Shown here: positions 60,790-64,000 of the stretch, piece after piece
Layout of the letters: each line of letters opens with the position of its first letter
Position numbering within the stretch: position 1 is the first letter of the stretch
Assembly (NCBI GenBank): GCA_944324845.1
Contig: CALUXX010000004.1
Span: 62,001-126,000 of the forward strand
Source: Candidatus Gastranaerophilales bacterium
Lineage (GTDB): Bacteria; Cyanobacteriota; Vampirovibrionia; Gastranaerophilales; Gastranaerophilaceae
Direction of reading: 5' to 3'
DNA length: 64,000 nt
Translations under genes and position numbers: made by a program
Notes under the pieces: generated by a model
What the model was told of the DNA's origin: nothing
Seen by the model: only the letters and a program-made list of their open reading frames with translations
Database searches by the model: none

Positions 60790-61374
60790 TTATTCTGCTG
60801 TGGCTACATTTACAAGCGTTGGTCTTAATACTTTTTCGCCCACCTTGTAGCCTTTTTGTAATTCTTCTATTACTGTATGTTCTTTGTGTTCACTTGTTGG
60901 TGTTTGCATTACTGCTTCGTGATAATTTGGATCGAAGTCTTCGCCTATTGCTTTTATTTCTTCTAATCCCATCTTTGTTAATATTTCACATACTTGTTTG
61001 TGTACTAAATTGAAACTTTCTTTTACCTTTTCACAATCTTCAACGTTTTCTAAAGCTTTTTGTCCGCGTTCAAAATTGTCTAGGACTTCTAGCATACTTT
61101 TTAGCGCATTTTCTGTTCCGTATTTTAATAAACTTTCTCTTTCTTGCGCTTGACGTTTTCTGTAATTGTCAAAATCTGCTGCCAGTCTGATATATTGTTG
61201 GTTTAATTTGTCATATTCTTCTTGTAGTTTATTATTTGCAGAAGTTGTTTCTTCTGTTTCTTCAGTTGAAACATCGTTTGTTTCTTCTTCTGTAGAATTT
61301 TCAATATCTTCTTTTGTTTCCTCGTCTTTTACGACTTCTTCATTTTTGAACGGATTTGAATTTTCTATTGTCAT
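60790..61374 (-). CDS. grpE: Nucleotide exchange factor GrpE
   Basis: 194 aa. An acidic, coiled-coil N-terminus (Glu/Thr-rich to about 45, then long helix) and the beta-wing end MGLEEIKAIGEDFDPNYHEAVMQTP and GYKVGEKVLRPTLVNV are typical. It releases ADP from DnaK. It precedes dnaJ in a grpE-dnaJ operon. No CIRCE operator (TTAGCACTC inverted repeat) seen upstream. Confidence 0.97.
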   Translation of the reverse strand: MTIENSNPFKNEEVVKDEETKEDIENSTEEETNDVSTEETEETTSANNKLQEEYDKLNQQYIRLAADFDNYRKRQAQERESLLKYGTENALKSMLEVLDNFERGQKALENVEDCEKVKESFNLVHKQVCEILTKMGLEEIKAIGEDFDPNYHEAVMQTPTSEHKEHTVIEELQKGYKVGEKVLRPTLVNVATAE

Positions 61375-61508
61375 AATATTTCCCTTCTAACCATTGTACA
61401 TATAAGTATATTATAAAATATGAATTCGATTTAACAAGTTAAATTTATTATTTTTTAATAATTGCAAGGAATTTTACCTAATAGGATTATTTATTATTTT
61501 ATATAATT

Positions 61509-64000
61509 TTATTTGATACGTTTAAGTATGATTTTAATGTCTTCAGGGTTATTCAAATTACCTTTTAGGTTTACTCTGAAATATTGGAATTTACATTTTT
61601 TTGTTTCTATTGGCGGTATTTTTGCAAGTTCATTTTTATATATTTCCATTGATTCTTCAGGGCGAAGAACAAATTTTAGTACCCAACTCAGCGGTAAAAA
61701 TAATACTCTAATTCCTTTTGGTGCTTCTTTATCGTATTTCCCAAAGATATTCATTTCTGCGTCTTGTTGTATAATATTGTATTGTCCGTTTATATATAGT
61801 GACATGAATTTTTGTTGAGAAGTTATATTTATATTTTCCAAATATTGGTTATTCAGGTCAAATGAACCTCTAATATCTGAATTTAGGGCATCTTTTCTTG
61901 TAAAATCAATATTGGTCAAGTCATACATGCTAATTTTACGTTTTTTATTTGCTTTTCCTAACATAAATTCTGTACTTCCAAGTTGCGGTAAGAAACCTTC
62001 TTCCATTTCAAAATCTATGTGTGCTAATACTTCTTGTAAATTGTCTTGAGTTTGAAGGTGTAATTTTGCTTGTGCTATTCCTTGAATTTGGTTTTTCAAA
62101 TTGAATAATTTTTCTGCTGCTATATTTGAATCAATTTCTCTTGCTGAAAAATCTATTATTGAGGAATTATCATTAAAATTATATTGCCCTTCTGCACTTA
62201 GCATTCCGTTTGCAAAAAGGACTTCAGGCATTGTAAAATTGAATAATGAATCCTTTAAACTTCCGAATAGCTGTATATCGTTTAATTCTAAATCATCAAA
62301 TAGAAATTCTTTTACTTTAATATTCCATTTTTCAATAGTCATATCTATTTTTGTAATTTTAGAAGATACATTGTCAATTCTATTCATAAACATTGCGTGA
62401 TGTTTAGAAATATTTGTATTGACCGGTTTTTTAGATTTTTTATTTATTATGAATTTATCGATAAGTATTTCCATATTATGGACTATGAAAATTCCGTCAA
62501 GGCGGTTTGCTACTGTCATTTTGCTTTCAAATGGCTGAAATTTGTATCTGCCTTGGGCTATGATATCTACTCTGTCAAGATTTGCGTTTACTTTGGCTGA
62601 GCGAACATAAAAATCATTGAATATTGTTTTTACGATTTCAAAATTTCCTGTTATTTTATCTTTGATAAAGTCATATTTTAAGTTTCCTTTGAATTTGCCG
62701 CCATTGACATATTTCCCAAATGAACCGGCTACTGATACCGGTGCGTAATTTTGTGTTTTGCAGGTTACAAATTTTGGGGTAAGTTTTCCGTTTTGTTTTA
62801 TAAATAATCCTTCACCTTTTACAATAAGTTGTTTTTCATTAGGCTCAAGAATATAATATTCATATTCTTGAAGTTTTAAGCCATTTGGTATTTTTATTGT
62901 TTTTGCATAAAGTATTCTTTGTTTTTTGCGAAGTCCTAAATAAGCGTTTTTGTATATGACATCAGAACCTTTATTTAATTTTAGGTAGTATTTTACTTCA
63001 GGTATTCTGTTTTGAATTTTATAAATTACTTTTGCATCTGCGGTATTTTTTAAGTGATATGTTTCAGGAAGATATGTTTTAATCATTTTTTCAGTTAGGG
63101 TAGATGTAACTTTGCCTATCACAATTCTTTTTGGACTTAAGATGTCTTTTATTAAAAGTGAATGATAGACTTTTTCTCCGCCTAAAAGTCCTTCTGCATT
63201 TGAGGTAAGGGTATTATCCTTTAATATAAATTTTGCATTTGAAAAGGATATTGGAACGTTAAATAAAACACTTTTAGCACTAAGATTTTTAGCCAGAAGT
63301 TTTCCTGAAATATCATTATTTTTTACATATAAATCAATATTTATTTGTCCTGAGTAATCTTTAAAATTTTCGATGAATTTTTTACTTTTATCTTTTGATT
63401 TTTGATAATATAAAAGCGTTTGGAGCGATTTATCAACAGGTATATCTTTTGCTTGAAGTGAAAAATCATTAGTTCTGTCTTGGGCATAAACTTTTCCGTT
63501 AAGATAAAATTCACTATTGTCTGTATTTAATAAAAATTTTTCAGCATATATTGAATTGTTTTCGATATAGAAATTCCCTTTTTGTCCGATTTCAATGTTT
63601 TTCGAAATATTAGGAATTTCATAAAAAGCTTTAAATGTTAGATTTTTCCTGTTTAAGTTTTGATTTTTTAATTCTATATTTTGAATAGAAAATTTTTGGT
63701 ATGGTTGTTTATTTAAAATGATATCTGCTTTATGGATAGTAATTTCAGGAAGTTTTGAAAGGGCAAAAGGTTTTGAGGTTTTGCCTTTTTTGAGTTTTGA
63801 TAAAAATTGTTGGATTAAATTAAGATCTGCATATACGGATTCAATTTCAAGATTGGTTGCAGATAAGTTTTTTATATTTAGTTTTGCCTTGGTATTATTT
63901 ATTTTTAAGGCTGTTTGGTTATTTTGAGGTATTGAAATTTCTTTTAAATAAATATCTGCTTTCAGATTTGGAGTGATATTTATTTTTATACCTTTTATGT
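61509..64000 (-). CDS. AsmA-like (YhdP/TamB-type) large envelope protein, partial
   Basis: More than 830 aa. The frame is open with no stop from 61509 up to the right edge, so the gene continues beyond the window; a GTG at 63122 is only an internal codon. The sequence is a long series of beta-strand repeats typical of AsmA-like proteins: NLKADIYLKEISIPQNNQ, LFNLKNQIQGIAQAKLHLQ, and a C-terminus with NLKGNLNNPEDIKIILKRIK. These bridge-like proteins span the periplasm and are linked to phospholipid transport or outer-membrane integrity. In the reading 5' end I see no signal peptide, consistent with truncation. Confidence 0.82.
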   Translation of the reverse strand, partial: IKGIKINITPNLKADIYLKEISIPQNNQTALKINNTKAKLNIKNLSATNLEIESVYADLNLIQQFLSKLKKGKTSKPFALSKLPEITIHKADIILNKQPYQKFSIQNIELKNQNLNRKNLTFKAFYEIPNISKNIEIGQKGNFYIENNSIYAEKFLLNTDNSEFYLNGKVYAQDRTNDFSLQAKDIPVDKSLQTLLYYQKSKDKSKKFIENFKDYSGQINIDLYVKNNDISGKLLAKNLSAKSVLFNVPISFSNAKFILKDNTLTSNAEGLLGGEKVYHSLLIKDILSPKRIVIGKVTSTLTEKMIKTYLPETYHLKNTADAKVIYKIQNRIPEVKYYLKLNKGSDVIYKNAYLGLRKKQRILYAKTIKIPNGLKLQEYEYYILEPNEKQLIVKGEGLFIKQNGKLTPKFVTCKTQNYAPVSVAGSFGKYVNGGKFKGNLKYDFIKDKITGNFEIVKTIFNDFYVRSAKVNANLDRVDIIAQGRYKFQPFESKMTVANRLDGIFIVHNMEILIDKFIINKKSKKPVNTNISKHHAMFMNRIDNVSSKITKIDMTIEKWNIKVKEFLFDDLELNDIQLFGSLKDSLFNFTMPEVLFANGMLSAEGQYNFNDNSSIIDFSAREIDSNIAAEKLFNLKNQIQGIAQAKLHLQTQDNLQEVLAHIDFEMEEGFLPQLGSTEFMLGKANKKRKISMYDLTNIDFTRKDALNSDIRGSFDLNNQYLENINITSQQKFMSLYINGQYNIIQQDAEMNIFGKYDKEAPKGIRVLFLPLSWVLKFVLRPEESMEIYKNELAKIPPIETKKCKFQYFRVNLKGNLNNPEDIKIILKRIK

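Noticed and set aside
61509-63122. 537-aa protein with a GTG start at 63122
   Set aside because: The frame stays open through codons upstream to the edge, so the GTG is internal.

Overview
The window is AT-rich (roughly 30% G+C by eye) bacterial DNA with dense, Gram-negative-type gene content. It carries outer-membrane efflux and LolA-like proteins, flagellar rod genes, PilM/N/O-like type IV pilus genes, recA, a primary-type sigma factor, grpE-dnaJ and tmRNA. Several proteins match no broad family but share an N-terminal style (short Asn/Gln/Ser-rich leader, F-[ST]-G motif, one membrane segment). My best guess is a gut member of Candidatus Melainabacteria / Vampirovibrionia (Gastranaerophilales), the non-photosynthetic sister group of cyanobacteria. 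This is pattern recognition, not a search result.

Layout. 0-5.6 kb: housekeeping genes (family 4 uracil-DNA glycosylase, Na+/alanine symporter, C-terminal processing protease, thymidine kinase) and a membrane protein with an HEVGH motif. 5.7-6.1 kb: tmRNA. 6.3-10.1 kb: a small accessory island between two perfect 41-bp direct repeats. It holds a WYL-domain regulator, two NUMOD4/HNH-type endonucleases, two unknown genes, a WYL gene fragment, and three copies of a candidate operator (ACGAC-N7-GTCGT) overlapping promoters. 11.1-13.2 kb: two divergent, toxin-like enzymes, a predicted R-S-ExE ADP-ribosyltransferase and a calpain-like cysteine protease. 13.2-27.0 kb: a TolC-like protein, then an apparently complete aryl-polyene-type lipid biosynthesis cluster in two divergent operons (ketosynthases, ketoreductase, dehydratases, two acyl carrier proteins, starter-acid ligase, thioesterase, acyltransferases, methyltransferase, MMPL exporter, LolA-like carrier). 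27.0-29.3 kb: a Zn/Cd/Pb-type P-ATPase and its ArsR/SmtB-type repressor with three operator-like palindromes.

29.4-37.9 kb: a putative secreted or membrane-anchored protein, a MerR-like HTH protein upstream of recA, an aminotransferase, an AT-rich intergenic region with seven exact copies of TGTAGAAAA/TTTTCTACA (candidate replication origin), an ArnT-like glycosyltransferase, a YkgJ-like protein and ilvE. 38-39.6 kb: intergenic palindromic repeats, two paralogous micro-ORFs, two small membrane proteins, tRNA-Leu(GAG) and a tRNA-like sequence. 39.7-46 kb: a DUF3137 protein, flagellar flgF/flgG-like, flgB and flgC, and two unknown membrane proteins. 45.9-46.8 kb: a cluster of palindromic repeats around a DUF559 endonuclease gene. 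46.9-64 kb: chorismate synthase, a response regulator, an HMGL-like enzyme and a divergent radical SAM enzyme, PilM-PilN fusion and PilO, nadA, rlmB, sigma factor, spermidine synthase, HIT protein, O-methyltransferase, a beta-propeller protein, dnaJ, grpE and a very large AsmA-like protein that runs off the right edge.

How it works together. The aryl-polyene genes form one pathway: activate an aromatic starter, extend and reduce it on ACP, esterify to a lipid, and export. The island genes appear to share one regulator. Base composition on the + strand appears to change near 33.5 kb, which agrees with a replication origin there. Both window ends cut genes: a short minus-strand CDS start at the left and the AsmA-like gene at the right.
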